Shown: in pieces, positions 1 to 7,971 of the stretch
Numbering within the stretch: the first letter of the stretch is position 1
How the letters are laid out: each line of letters begins with the position of its first letter
Source of the DNA: Thermoplasmata archaeon
GTDB lineage: Archaea; Thermoplasmatota; Thermoplasmata; Lutacidiplasmatales; UBA184
DNA length: 32,091 nt
Reading direction: 5' to 3'
NCBI GenBank assembly: GCA_021809545.1
Contig: JAKAYL010000018.1
Span: 1-32,091, forward strand
Position numbers and translations under genes: made by a program
Notes under the pieces: generated by a model
The model's database searches: none
What the model saw: the letters and a program-made list of their open reading frames with translations, nothing else
Told to the model about the DNA's origin: nothing

Positions 1-33
1 GTTTGGGTCTTAGAATTGAGAATGAAGCCATCC

Positions 34-42
34 CCTAAATAC
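34..42 (+). promoter_or_regulatory. Candidate TATA box upstream of structured leader
   Basis: CCTAAATAC lies in the only AT-rich stretch of the first 220 bases. A start about 27 bases downstream (near 65) would produce an RNA that begins just before the inverted repeat at 75-143. A second TATA-like site, CCTATACTG, lies at 54-62. No experimental support; inferred from spacing seen at other genes in this window. Confidence 0.35.
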
Positions 43-74
43 CCTCGTTTGCCCCTATACTGATGTAAGAACAT

Positions 75-193
75 GGAGGCAGCAGGGTCGAAGAATCCCA
101 ACATTCTCTGTGCCCGAATGGACGGGGTTGTCCCGCTGCCTCCTCCAAGTGTTCTTGGGTGCGATTCGAGCGAGGGCGGACCCTTTCTGTCCG
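75..193 (+). ncRNA. Candidate structured RNA or folded 5' leader
   Basis: A 9-bp perfect stem (GGAGGCAGC 75-83 with GCTGCCTCC 135-143), extended by GGG/CCC across a bulged A, encloses two small hairpins: AGAAT 92-96 with ATTCT 103-107, and CCCG 113-116 with CGGG 123-126. This would be a three-way junction. Two more hairpins follow: CCAAG/CTTGG (145-158) and CGGAC/GTCCG (177-193). It sits between a TATA-like box and a winged-helix regulator gene, so it could be a small RNA or a long leader of that gene. GC-rich DNA forms hairpins easily, so this is tentative and matches no RNA family I recognise. Confidence 0.3.
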
Positions 194-222
194 GTGGACG
201 GCTTCGATGGGGATCGTAGGAA

Positions 223-573
223 ATGAAGCATATGGTCCCGAAGAGGGTCTCCCGCGAGCAGCGCACGAAGTGCCTGCGGGCCGCCCTCGGTGACGACACC
301 TCCTCCCAGCTTCTCCTGGCACTCGACCCTGCCCCGCGAACGGTGCACGAGCTCGTGCGCCTCCTGGACCTGCCGCAGAGCACGGTCTACTACAAGCTCG
401 GGAGGCTCCAGCATTGTGGCCTCGTCTCCGTCGTGTATTCGTCTGGCCCCAACCTGAAACGGGTCGAGATGTTCAAGAGCATGGTCAGCACGGTCGAGAT
501 CGAGTTCCACCAGGGCAAGATCGATGTGATCGCCCACTACCGCCGGCGCGGGCGGGCCCCTGCCCCCAGCTGA
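223..573 (+). CDS. Winged-helix (ArsR/TrmB-like) transcriptional regulator
   Basis: A 116-residue protein with one predicted winged helix-turn-helix. Residues about 28-66 (QLLLALDPAPRTVHELVRLL, then PQSTVYYKLGRLQHCGLV) match the pattern of ArsR/TrmB-like repressors: a helix pair, a recognition helix with STVYYKLGRL, then a beta wing to about residue 85. The tail 86-116 is short and basic, with no sensing domain or metal-binding cysteine pair visible (C17 and C65 only). An in-frame stop at 217-219 makes the ATG at 223 the first possible one. It precedes the glycosyltransferase gene, which has its own TATA box at 619-626, so it may control that set or itself, but this is inference. The 5' region is unusually long and foldable for an archaeal gene. 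Confidence 0.75.
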   Translation: MKHMVPKRVSREQRTKCLRAALGDDTSSQLLLALDPAPRTVHELVRLLDLPQSTVYYKLGRLQHCGLVSVVYSSGPNLKRVEMFKSMVSTVEIEFHQGKIDVIAHYRRRGRAPAPS

Positions 574-618
574 GCCTCCGTCCCCCATGCCCCGACGGAA
601 CATGGCCCGGTTGGCTAG

Positions 619-626
619 CTTATCTA
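619..626 (+). promoter_or_regulatory. TATA box for the GT2 gene
   Basis: CTTATCTA lies 51-58 bases before the ATG at 677, giving a predicted start near 649 and a leader of roughly 28 bases that contains a GGAGG (655-659). It suggests that the glycosyltransferase is transcribed separately from the upstream regulator. Confidence 0.45.
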
Positions 627-676
627 CCCGCGCTTTCTGCTCATCCTACCTCACGGAGGCCGCACCAGACTAACGC

Positions 677-2674
677 ATGAGCTGGGACGTCGTCGGGGCG
701 ATCCTGCCCATTGCAGAAAAGCTCCCCTTCCCGCTCGGTCTCGTACCGATCGCCATCCTGTGCGGAGGCGGCCTCTATCTCTGGATCGAACACCTCCGGA
801 AGATGGCCCATCGGGGGCCCCGGATCCAGCCCATCCGACCCGAGGATCCCTCGACGGTGACCCGCCTGCACGGAGGAGTGGTCTCGGTGAAACCCCCGGC
901 GTACTCCCAGGGGTTCGGGGTCCGTCTCGGGATCGCCTTCCTTGCGCTCCTCGTCCCTCTGGTGTTCTTCGCCCGCTACTTCTTCTCCGCCTACGATCTC
1001 GGCGTGCAGACGGTCGGCCGGGTGCTTTTCTGGCCCCAGCCCTGGCCGGGATGGCAGGAGGTGCCGACCGTCGACCAGCTCGCCTCCGACTTCACGTTCA
1101 TGATCTTCCTGTGCTTCATGCTCGCCTACCTCGTCGCGAGCGGGCTGGCGTGGGCCCGGGGGAGGTTCACCTCGACCCAGCGCACGTCGGCCGGGATCAT
1201 CGTGATGGCCTACGTCCTGACCGCCATGCTCACGGATGCGTTCCTCTTCACCGTGCCCTCGACCTTCTTCGAGTCGATGAGCATCATCTTCCGCGCCTTC
1301 CTCGGAGGGGTGTTCTTCACCTTCCTGCTCTTCACGACACTGCTGAAGCCTCCGCCCCTCCGGCTGGACACCCGTCCCCCGCGGGCCGCGGGGGCCTTCC
1401 TCACGTTCCTGGCGAGCCTGATGGTGAGCTTCGCCCTCGCGCTCGGGATGCTCTACTTCCTCTGGGAGAAGCTGGGGCTCGGCCGCGGGAACGTCGTCGA
1501 CGTCCAGTTCCGTCTCATCGTGATCCTCCCGCTCATCACCTACACGATCTGGGTCATCCTCGGACGCGTGCTGTACTCCCTCGAGCTTCGGCGCCATCCC
1601 CCCGCTCCCCTCTCCGACTACCACCCGGATGTCTCCGTCATCATCCCCGCGTACAACGAGCAGGTCGGGATCCACCACTGCATCCGGGCGGCGGACGCCG
1701 CCTCCCGCTTCTATCCGGGCCGGGTCGAGATCCTGGTGGGGAACGACGGTTCCACCGACCGGACCTCGGAGCTCGCCCACGCGGAGATGCGGCGTCTCAA
1801 GTATGCCAAGGGACGGTGCCTCGACCTTCCCCACGGCGGGAAGTCGAGCGCCTTGAACGGTGCGCTGCTCCAGGCGACCGGGGAGATCGTCATCCGGGTG
1901 GACGCCGACACGATCATCCACCCCGGGGTCGGCTTCGCGAAGCTCATCGGGCATCTCGCCGACCGGCGGGTGGGGGGCGTTCAGGGGATGATCCTGCCCC
2001 TGCAGCGCACGGGATGGATCCGGAAGATGCGGATGATGGAGATCGTCTGGCGGCACATGTTCCTCTTCCGTTCCCTGATGGGGACCCGCACGATCCAAGT
2101 GGTGGCCGGGGGGTTCTCTGGCTTCCGCCGCCAAGACCTTCTCGACCTGGGCGGATGGGTCCCCTGGAACGGGGAGGACTGCGAGATCACGCTCCGGTTC
2201 CAGCGGGCGGGCTACCTGATGCGCTACGAGCCCGGCTCCCGGGCCCTCGAGGATGTCCCGGCCACGTACGCCGCCTTGAAGAAACAGCGGGTGCGCTGGA
2301 ACCGGGGCGGCTTCTTCTCCCACGCCCGCCACTACGAGGCCCTCGTTTCCGGAGCCCCGGAGTGGGGGGGCCTCGCAATGCTCTACTGGTTCGTGCTCTA
2401 CGCCCGGGGCGGCCTCCGGTACCTCGGCTTTGTCTACACGTTCGTGGTGGCGGTCTTCTTCCACCTCCTCACCTTCGAGACCGCCCTCCTCATGGTCGGG
2501 ATCATCCTCCTGCCGAAGAGCATCGCCATGCTCTACTACCTCGTCAAAGAGGGGTTCTACCGCGACATCCCCTGGATCCTGACCTGGCCCATCACCTCCG
2601 CCATCAAGCAGTACTTCAGCGTGGAGGCCTGGGGAACGATCTTCCCCGGGGCCTTTGCCGAGTTCTCGGAGTGA
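677..2674 (+). CDS. Membrane family 2 glycosyltransferase (processive synthase type)
   Basis: This 665-residue protein has several N-terminal membrane segments (about residues 20-36, 85-105, 140-160, 175-195, 200-225, 245-265, 280-300), a cytosolic GT-A domain and C-terminal membrane helices after about 565. The GT2 hallmarks are in order: DVSVIIPAYNEQ from about 317, NDGSTDRT near 355, the metal-binding DAD at about D409 (RVDADT), the catalytic ED in NGEDCEI (E500, D501), and QRVRW at 537-541. The Q/RxxRW motif and flanking helices are typical of processive synthases of cellulose, hyaluronan or poly-GlcNAc type, so it likely polymerises or exports a cell-surface glycan from a nucleotide sugar. 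The product sugar cannot be told from sequence. The extended N-terminal membrane region is longer than in simple bacterial PgaC/HasA enzymes. Next gene begins 63 bases later with its own promoter. Confidence 0.88.
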   Translation: MSWDVVGAILPIAEKLPFPLGLVPIAILCGGGLYLWIEHLRKMAHRGPRIQPIRPEDPSTVTRLHGGVVSVKPPAYSQGFGVRLGIAFLALLVPLVFFARYFFSAYDLGVQTVGRVLFWPQPWPGWQEVPTVDQLASDFTFMIFLCFMLAYLVASGLAWARGRFTSTQRTSAGIIVMAYVLTAMLTDAFLFTVPSTFFESMSIIFRAFLGGVFFTFLLFTTLLKPPPLRLDTRPPRAAGAFLTFLASLMVSFALALGMLYFLWEKLGLGRGNVVDVQFRLIVILPLITYTIWVILGRVLYSLELRRHPPAPLSDYHPDVSVIIPAYNEQVGIHHCIRAADAASRFYPGRVEILVGNDGSTDRTSELAHAEMRRLKYAKGRCLDLPHGGKSSALNGALLQATGEIVIRVDADTIIHPGVGFAKLIGHLADRRVGGVQGMILPLQRTGWIRKMRMMEIVWRHMFLFRSLMGTRTIQVVAGGFSGFRRQDLLDLGGWVPWNGEDCEITLRFQRAGYLMRYEPGSRALEDVPATYAALKKQRVRWNRGGFFSHARHYEALVSGAPEWGGLAMLYWFVLYARGGLRYLGFVYTFVVAVFFHLLTFETALLMVGIILLPKSIAMLYYLVKEGFYRDIPWILTWPITSAIKQYFSVEAWGTIFPGAFAEFSE

Positions 2675-2693
2675 GCATGACCGCGGGGCGCTC

Positions 2694-2708
2694 CGAAAGG
2701 CTTAATGA
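2694..2708 (+). promoter_or_regulatory. BRE + TATA box for the FnIII gene
   Basis: CGAAAGG (2694-2700, purine-rich BRE) is followed at once by CTTAATGA (2701-2708). The predicted start is near 2732, a few bases before the ATG at 2738. The ATG embedded in the TATA box (2705) is therefore unlikely to be translated, which fixes the start codon choice for the next gene. Confidence 0.6.
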
Positions 2709-2737
2709 GGGTCCCTATCCTAACTTCCTTAGGCTCA

Positions 2738-3937
2738 ATGAGCAGGCTCCTCGGTCAGTTCTCGGGTCGCTGGCGTTCGCTCCTTCCTGGTCTCGCGGTG
2801 CTTTTGCTGCTGGTCCCCACATTTTCGGGGTCCGCCACTCCCACCCCTCCGCTCGCTTCGTTCGCGACCGCGTCCGCAGGCACGCCGCAGGCGGGAACCG
2901 TGCCCACCTCCCCCTCCATCCTCTCGGGCGTTCCGCACTCCTCGAGCATCGACCTGGCGTGGAGCGCTCCCATCTCCCAGGGAAGCTCCTTCGTCTCCAG
3001 CTACACCGTCGCCTGGTCGCTCGCGAACGGCACCGGGGGAAGCCGTCGCCTGGGCAACGTCACGAACACGACCGTCGGAAAGCTGGCGTTCAACACGTCC
3101 TACACCTTCACGGTCGCAGCCTGGAACGCGGTGGGCGAGAGCCCCCTCTCGATCCCCTGGGTGATCAGCACCGGGTTCGTGCCCGCGGCCCCGTCGAACC
3201 TCTCCGTCCTTCCCGGGAACAACAGCCTCACCGTCCAGTGGGCCGCTCCGGCCATCGCCAGCGTCTATCCCGTCACGGGGTACCTCCTCAACCTGACCCC
3301 CAAGAACGGTGTGCCCATCCTCGTGCCCAACGCCTCTTCCCCATGGCTCTTCACCGGTCTCACGGACGGCCAGGTCTACATCGTCACGGTGCGGGCCCAG
3401 AACGAGGTCGGCTGGAGCCCCACGGCTCCCCGGATCGAGGCCACCCCCGTCGGCCCTCCCTTCGCCCCGAGGAACTTCGCGGCCGTCTACAACGGCACGA
3501 CGGGGAACCTGGAGCTCTCGTGGGTCCCTCCCACGCAGGACGGAGGCACCGCCCTCGAGGGCTACACGCTCACCTGGTGGACCCCGAGCGGGGTCGTGGG
3601 GGATGCCTACCTCGACGCTTCGAAGCTCAACTACTCGCTCAAGGCCGTGGCCCACGGGGTCGAGTACGAGATCGCCCTGGCCGCGGTCAACCCGTTCGGG
3701 GAGAGCCCCGGAGCTCACGTCGCGGTCCAGGTCCCGTCCCTTTCCGCGCCCGCGAGCCCCGCCTCGGTCTGGACGAACGGCTACGTGGTGATCGCCTTCT
3801 TCACCGGGATCCTGATGGGGACCTTCGTCCTCCTCTTCCTCCGTCCCCGCAAGCCCGCGGAGGACGAGGCGAGCGAGACCTACCCCGAGGTGGCCCATGA
3901 CCGGGACGCCGCCGACCCGCCCTCCGCTCCGGGATAG
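2738..3937 (+). CDS. Membrane-anchored protein with three fibronectin type III domains
   Basis: From the ATG at 2738 the 399-residue product starts with a classic Sec signal (SRLLGQFSGRW, then a leucine-rich core to about residue 32). Three FnIII-like domains follow at roughly 47-135, 138-228 and 230-335; each has the conserved W in the B strand (LAWSAP, VQWAAP, LSWVPP) and the aromatic/N-x-x-G end (AAWNAVGESP, RAQNEVGWSP, AAVNPFGESP). A C-terminal membrane helix (about 350-372) and a basic stop-transfer RPRK come before an acidic tail. Many N-x-S/T sites suit an exposed, possibly N-glycosylated domain. An ATG 11 codons upstream falls inside the TATA box and was rejected. The gene overlaps the next by 41 bases. 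It probably acts in adhesion or as a surface scaffold; no enzyme domain is visible. Confidence 0.8.
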   Translation: MSRLLGQFSGRWRSLLPGLAVLLLLVPTFSGSATPTPPLASFATASAGTPQAGTVPTSPSILSGVPHSSSIDLAWSAPISQGSSFVSSYTVAWSLANGTGGSRRLGNVTNTTVGKLAFNTSYTFTVAAWNAVGESPLSIPWVISTGFVPAAPSNLSVLPGNNSLTVQWAAPAIASVYPVTGYLLNLTPKNGVPILVPNASSPWLFTGLTDGQVYIVTVRAQNEVGWSPTAPRIEATPVGPPFAPRNFAAVYNGTTGNLELSWVPPTQDGGTALEGYTLTWWTPSGVVGDAYLDASKLNYSLKAVAHGVEYEIALAAVNPFGESPGAHVAVQVPSLSAPASPASVWTNGYVVIAFFTGILMGTFVLLFLRPRKPAEDEASETYPEVAHDRDAADPPSAPG

Positions 3938-5360
3938 GATCGTCTTCGCGGTCCTCGCGATCTTCCTGGTCCTCGTGGTCCTCGCGGGGGTGGTGTTCAA
4001 CTATCCTTCGGGGGCGGGCCATCCCCCGTCCTCCTACGGGACCCCGGTCCTGGCCCAGCTCAATCTTTCGAGCGCGCCCCCGACCGTCCGCTCGCCGGGC
4101 TTCTTTGGCATCAATCTCCGCGCCGACGTCTACGGGGGCTCCGGGATGCTGGCGAAGGCCTCCCTGCCCGAACTGAAAACGGTCCGATGGCCCGGGGGGA
4201 ACCTGGCGGAGCGCTACGATCCCCTGGGGAACGGCGGCCAGGGGATCATCTACACGTCGAACGGGACGACCCAGGTCCCCGCCTGGACGACCGCGCAGTT
4301 CGTGAGCTGGTGCCGGTCCGTGGGGTGCGAGGCGATCTTCACGGTGCCGGCGGAGATCGACAATGCGTCCCTCGCCGCCGCCATCGTGCGCTACGTGGAG
4401 CAGACGCTGGACTTCTCCCCCGCCTACTGGGAGATCGGGAACGAACCCTCCCTCTGGCAGCACTTCGGGGTCGGGTGGACCTCGTGGACCTCCCTCCAGC
4501 AGCTCGCCGTTTCCCCGACCCAGTACGCCGACGTCGTCCACTCCTACATCGCCGCGATGCGGGCGGTCGACCCCACCCTCCGGATCCTTGGGATCGGGGG
4601 CGTGGGCGCGGGCGGAACCGTGAGCCAGGACACGTGGATCCGGGACACCGTCCAGGTCAACGGGCCGAACCTCTCGGCCATCGCACTGCACGTCTACCCG
4701 GCGGGGTCCGGGGTCTCCGGGGAGACGGCCGGCCAGGTCTACTCCTCCCTCCAGGGAAACAAGAGCCTCCCCGCGGTGGTGTCGAAGGCGATCGCCGCGA
4801 TCCACGAGGGATGCGCCACCTGCAACATCTCCCTCCTCGTGGACGAGTTCAACGCGGCGACCGGGACGAACCTCAACCCGTTCCTTTCGGGCCCGCTCCT
4901 CGTGCCCTACGTGGCGGGGGAGGTGACCCAGGGGCTCTCCCTCAACCTCACCACCATGGACCTCTGGGTCTTCCAGAGCGGCTACGCCGGCTCCCTCTTC
5001 ACCCCCTCGGGGAACGCCCGGCCCCTCTACTCGCTCTACAGCTCCCTCTTCAACCGCCTGGGCCCGGAGGTCTACCGGGTGAACGTCTCCTCGGCGCAGA
5101 CGGACGTCCTCGCCATCGCCACCGAGAACACCACCGGGGTCCCCGAGAGCACCCTCCTCATCGTCAACCTCAACACATCCGTTCCCGCCCAGGTCCTCCT
5201 CTCGAGCACCGGGTTCCCGCTCTCGGCGGTCCCCACGCTCACCCTGTGGAGCCTTGCGACGAGCGGCCCGGCCTCCTCCACGTACGCCCAGGGCTCGGAC
5301 ACCTGGACCCTTCCCCCCGAGAGCGTGGCCCTCCTCTCCTGGAACGCGCCCCTTCCCTGA
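3897..5360 (+). CDS. Membrane-anchored glycoside hydrolase, clan GH-A type
   Basis: A 487-residue protein with a single N-terminal membrane anchor (about residues 13-36) and a large outside domain. The GH-A signatures are present: YWEIGNEPSLW with the likely acid/base E183 just after N182, and LLVDEFNAATG with the likely nucleophile E317, each at the end of a beta strand of a TIM barrel. The WPGGN near residue 100 and the C-terminal beta-sandwich-like region (about 395-487) recall families such as GH79, GH39 and GH51, but I cannot assign one. It would cleave a glycan at the cell surface. The start lies inside the last 41 bases of the FnIII gene in another frame, so the two are translationally linked. 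With the GT2 gene upstream it suggests one glycan system: synthesis, display and trimming. Confidence 0.75.
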   Translation: MTGTPPTRPPLRDRIVFAVLAIFLVLVVLAGVVFNYPSGAGHPPSSYGTPVLAQLNLSSAPPTVRSPGFFGINLRADVYGGSGMLAKASLPELKTVRWPGGNLAERYDPLGNGGQGIIYTSNGTTQVPAWTTAQFVSWCRSVGCEAIFTVPAEIDNASLAAAIVRYVEQTLDFSPAYWEIGNEPSLWQHFGVGWTSWTSLQQLAVSPTQYADVVHSYIAAMRAVDPTLRILGIGGVGAGGTVSQDTWIRDTVQVNGPNLSAIALHVYPAGSGVSGETAGQVYSSLQGNKSLPAVVSKAIAAIHEGCATCNISLLVDEFNAATGTNLNPFLSGPLLVPYVAGEVTQGLSLNLTTMDLWVFQSGYAGSLFTPSGNARPLYSLYSSLFNRLGPEVYRVNVSSAQTDVLAIATENTTGVPESTLLIVNLNTSVPAQVLLSSTGFPLSAVPTLTLWSLATSGPASSTYAQGSDTWTLPPESVALLSWNAPLP

Positions 5361-5449
5361 GCGATCCGGAGTGGGAACGGGATCGCGAGACTCCGCGACC
5401 CCTGCGGCGCCGGAGGGTTCGGCGCGTGAAACAGTCGTTAAAGACCCTA

Positions 5450-5463
5450 CGAAATGGTTATAC
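5450..5463 (+). promoter_or_regulatory. BRE + TATA box for the GltD-like gene
   Basis: CGAAATGG (5450-5457) followed by TTATAC (5458-5463). The predicted start near 5487 leaves a leader of about 19 bases, with GGGGAG (5493-5498) as a possible ribosome site before the ATG at 5506. It rules out the longer reading frame starting upstream within the glycosidase gene. Confidence 0.55.
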
Positions 5464-5505
5464 TCCCATTTCCTGCTATACCTCATCGGAACGGGGAGAC
5501 CGCAG

Positions 5506-6939
5506 ATGGTGAGCAGGTATGTACGGGTCCCGATAGCCGAGTTGCCGAAGGAGGACCGCACCAAGGGGTTCCGCCTGATCGAGCACCCCTACACCCGTGG
5601 TGAGGCGGTCATCGAAGGCCAACGGTGCCTGCAGTGCGAGATGCCGTTCTGCGTCCAGGCGTGCCCGATCACCCAGGACTGCCGGGGCTATGCCGGCCTC
5701 GTCGGGGAGGGCAAGTTCACGGAGGCAGCGAAGCTCATCCTGAGCGACAACCCGTTCGCCACCGTGCTCTGCAAGACCTGCTACCACTACTGCGAGGAGG
5801 ACTGCGTCATGGGCTCCCGCGGTTCCCCCATCGCCATCCGCCACCTGAAGCGCGCCGCCCTCGACTACGGGGCGTCGGCCCTGACCTATGTCTCCCTCCC
5901 GCCGAAGCACGAGCGTATCGCGATCGTCGGTGCGGGGCCCGCGGGCCTGATGGCCGCCTGGGAACTCGCCCTGCGCGGCTACTCGGTCACGGTCTACGAG
6001 CGGGAACAGTTCCCCGGGGGCCAGATCCAGACGATCCCCCGTTACCACCTGGAGGAGCCCGACCTCTCGACCGATCTCGCGCGGTTCAAGAACCTCGACG
6101 TTCACTTCGTCTACGGCAAGCAGGCCGGGGTCGACTTCACCCCCGAGGGACTCCTCAAGGAGGGGTTCGACGCCGTCTACCTGGCGGTCGGAGCGAACAG
6201 CCCACGCCTGCTCGCCGTCCCGGGCGAGCACCTGCCCGGGGTCTTCTATGCGCTCCACTTCCTTCTGGACATGAACACGGGCACGTCCCCCACGGGCCTC
6301 TTTGGGAGGACCAACCGCCGGATCGTGGTGGTCGGCGGCGGGGACGTGGCGATGGATGCGGCCCGCACGAGCCGCCGCATCGCCAAGGACGGCCAGGTCC
6401 AGGTCATCTACCGGCGGAGCCGGGAGGAGATGCCCGCGAGCCGCGAGGAGGCCGAGGGGAGCGAGATCGAGGGCATCCACTTCCTCTTCAACAAGGTCCC
6501 CGTGCGGGTGCTCGGGACGGACCACGTGGAGGGGCTCGTGGTCCAGGACACCGCGCTCGGCGCCCCCGACGCCTCCGGTAAGCGCGCCTTCCAGATCGTC
6601 CCCGGCACGGAGCAGACCCTCGAGTGCGACACCCTCATCGTGGCGGCCGGCGAGGTCGCCGACACCAAGAACTTCGCCAAGGAGTACAATTTCAGCACCA
6701 AGAAGGGCTGGCCCGAGGGGCCGGCCCCCAGCGGGATGACCGGGATCGAGGGCGTCTTCGCCTCCGGTGGGAAGTCCGTCGTCTTCGCCATGGGCGCCGG
6801 GAGCAAGGCCGCGGAGGAGATCGATGCCTATCTCGCCCACAAGAAGGGCCGCCCCCCCACCCTTCGCCCCGACCCGTTCGGCGGACAGGGATCGCGCAAG
6901 CTCCCCGCCGGATACGGCGGACCGAGCTGGCACCTCTGA
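5506..6939 (+). CDS. GltD-like NAD(P)H oxidoreductase (glutamate synthase small subunit family)
   Basis: The 477-residue protein has the full plan of GltD/NfnB/SudA-type flavoproteins. Two N-terminal cysteine clusters, CLQCEMPFCVQACPITQDC (about 44-62) and CKTCYHYCEEDC (about 88-99), would hold two 4Fe-4S clusters. An FAD Rossmann motif IVGAGPAGLMAAWEL (about 145) and an NAD(P)H motif VVVGGGDVAMDAAR (about 270) follow, with the YRRSREEMPA loop typical of NADPH use. The family passes electrons from NAD(P)H to a partner subunit. No glutamate synthase large subunit, NfnA or sulfide dehydrogenase partner gene is in the window, so its partner and substrate are unknown. The ATG at 5506 was chosen because it lies downstream of the TATA box and just before the conserved domain. 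The stop codon is part of a long inverted repeat shared with the convergent gene. Confidence 0.85.
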   Translation: MVSRYVRVPIAELPKEDRTKGFRLIEHPYTRGEAVIEGQRCLQCEMPFCVQACPITQDCRGYAGLVGEGKFTEAAKLILSDNPFATVLCKTCYHYCEEDCVMGSRGSPIAIRHLKRAALDYGASALTYVSLPPKHERIAIVGAGPAGLMAAWELALRGYSVTVYEREQFPGGQIQTIPRYHLEEPDLSTDLARFKNLDVHFVYGKQAGVDFTPEGLLKEGFDAVYLAVGANSPRLLAVPGEHLPGVFYALHFLLDMNTGTSPTGLFGRTNRRIVVVGGGDVAMDAARTSRRIAKDGQVQVIYRRSREEMPASREEAEGSEIEGIHFLFNKVPVRVLGTDHVEGLVVQDTALGAPDASGKRAFQIVPGTEQTLECDTLIVAAGEVADTKNFAKEYNFSTKKGWPEGPAPSGMTGIEGVFASGGKSVVFAMGAGSKAAEEIDAYLAHKKGRPPTLRPDPFGGQGSRKLPAGYGGPSWHL

Positions 6940-6977
6940 GCCGGCGCAGCGCCGCCCGTCGGTGGGCCGCTCAGAGG
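6933..6977. terminator. Bidirectional dyad overlapping two stop codons
   Basis: CCTCTGAG (6933-6940) pairs perfectly with CTCAGAGG (6970-6977), with a second hairpin CGGCG/CGCCG (6942-6954) inside. The TGA of the plus-strand gene (6937-6939) and the TGA of the minus-strand gene (6971-6973) are in the two arms. It is likely to shape the 3' ends of both convergent transcripts. No U-tract follows, so intrinsic termination is uncertain. Confidence 0.45.
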
Positions 6978-7933
6978 CGTCCGCAGCGGCGGAGCACCCT
7001 GAGCGCCCGGAGCGTGATGATGCGGCTCGGCAGTCCGGCGTGCTCCAGCAGGACCGGATAGACGGGGGTCCCCGGGTGGTAGGGGTCGTTCGTCTCGAGG
7101 TCCGGATGGGGGATGGCGATGTTCCACGTCCCGTCCAGATTGCGCTGCGCCTCCAGCTCGTCGAGGGCCGGGGCCATCCGGGGGTCCTTCCCGTACCCGA
7201 GCCCGGAGAGCATCTCGAGCCCCACTAGGAGATCGTAGTAGTAGTGGAGGGGATAGTGCAGCCGGTGCCAGGGAGCATAGGAAGTGCCGTCGGATTCCGT
7301 GAGGAGCCCGCGAGAGAGGTAGAACTCCGCTCCGCGTTCGATGGCCCGCCGGACCGATGGGGACCGCTCTTCGGGCGGGATCGCCGCAAAGGCGGCCATC
7401 GCCTCCCAGCCGTCCAGGGTCCCGGCCTCGGATGGAAAGCAGTGCCAGCCCCCGTCCTTCTTCTGCGCCGTCACCAGCCACTCGAGCGCCGGGGCGATCC
7501 TGGCATCGGATCCGAACCCGAACCGGTACATCATCTTCACCGAGTTCCCAGTGACGCACACCTCGCTCCCGGGGGAACCGAGACAGCCGTCCTCTTTCGA
7601 CCAGGCCTCGAGCAGCAGTTCCCCCGCCCTCTCGATCCGGGGATCCTTCCGGGTCATCCCGAGGTCGGCCAGGATCAGGAGCGTCCAGTTCGTTGCGAGG
7701 TACTTGGGAAGGTAGAGATCGCCCCCCTGCCCATGGAAACTTTCCCAGTACCCTTCCTCCCGCTGCCGTTCGAGGAGCTTCGCGGCCCAGCCTTCCCGTC
7801 CGATGGCCTCGTGGGCCACCCGGAGAGTAGGGTCGTTCCCGTCCCGATCGAGAAGGTCGCGGAGGGTGAAGTAGCGGATGCTCGGGTCGGTGTCCTTCAG
7901 CAGGAATCCCTCGAGGTTCTCCGGAAGCGTCAT
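6971..7933 (-). CDS. Squalene cyclase/prenyltransferase-like alpha/alpha-toroid protein
   Basis: 320 residues with repeated helix pairs and QW-like repeats of the terpenoid-cyclase/prenyltransferase fold: QREEGYWESF (about 58), WSKEDGCLG (about 110), AQKKDGGWHCFPSE (about 150), and EAQRNLDGTWNIAIPHP (about 258). The canonical DxDD acid motif of squalene-hopene cyclases is not visible and the protein is about half their length, so cyclase activity is doubtful; short members of this fold may bind or modify other ligands. Start is ATG at 7933; a weak TATA-like AAATACC lies about 30 bases upstream. It follows trmG10 by 38 bases on the same strand and could be co-transcribed with it. The function is unknown. 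Confidence 0.65.
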   Translation of the reverse strand: MTLPENLEGFLLKDTDPSIRYFTLRDLLDRDGNDPTLRVAHEAIGREGWAAKLLERQREEGYWESFHGQGGDLYLPKYLATNWTLLILADLGMTRKDPRIERAGELLLEAWSKEDGCLGSPGSEVCVTGNSVKMMYRFGFGSDARIAPALEWLVTAQKKDGGWHCFPSEAGTLDGWEAMAAFAAIPPEERSPSVRRAIERGAEFYLSRGLLTESDGTSYAPWHRLHYPLHYYYDLLVGLEMLSGLGYGKDPRMAPALDELEAQRNLDGTWNIAIPHPDLETNDPYHPGTPVYPVLLEHAGLPSRIITLRALRVLRRCGRL

Positions 7934-7971
7934 CGGACCCGGGCTTCGAAGGCTCTTTCGGTATTTGCGTT

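Noticed and set aside
55-603. 182-codon minus-strand frame over the HTH gene
   Set aside because: Composition is that of a shadow frame; the plus-strand HTH has a clear family pattern.
641-2464. 607-codon antisense frame
   Set aside because: Only an antisense shadow of the GT2 gene, with charged low-complexity sequence and no domain.
760-3900. 1046-codon frame on the plus strand across the GT2 and FnIII genes
   Set aside because: Arginine- and proline-rich composition typical of a GC-rich shadow frame; the other frames show the real GT2 and FnIII domains.
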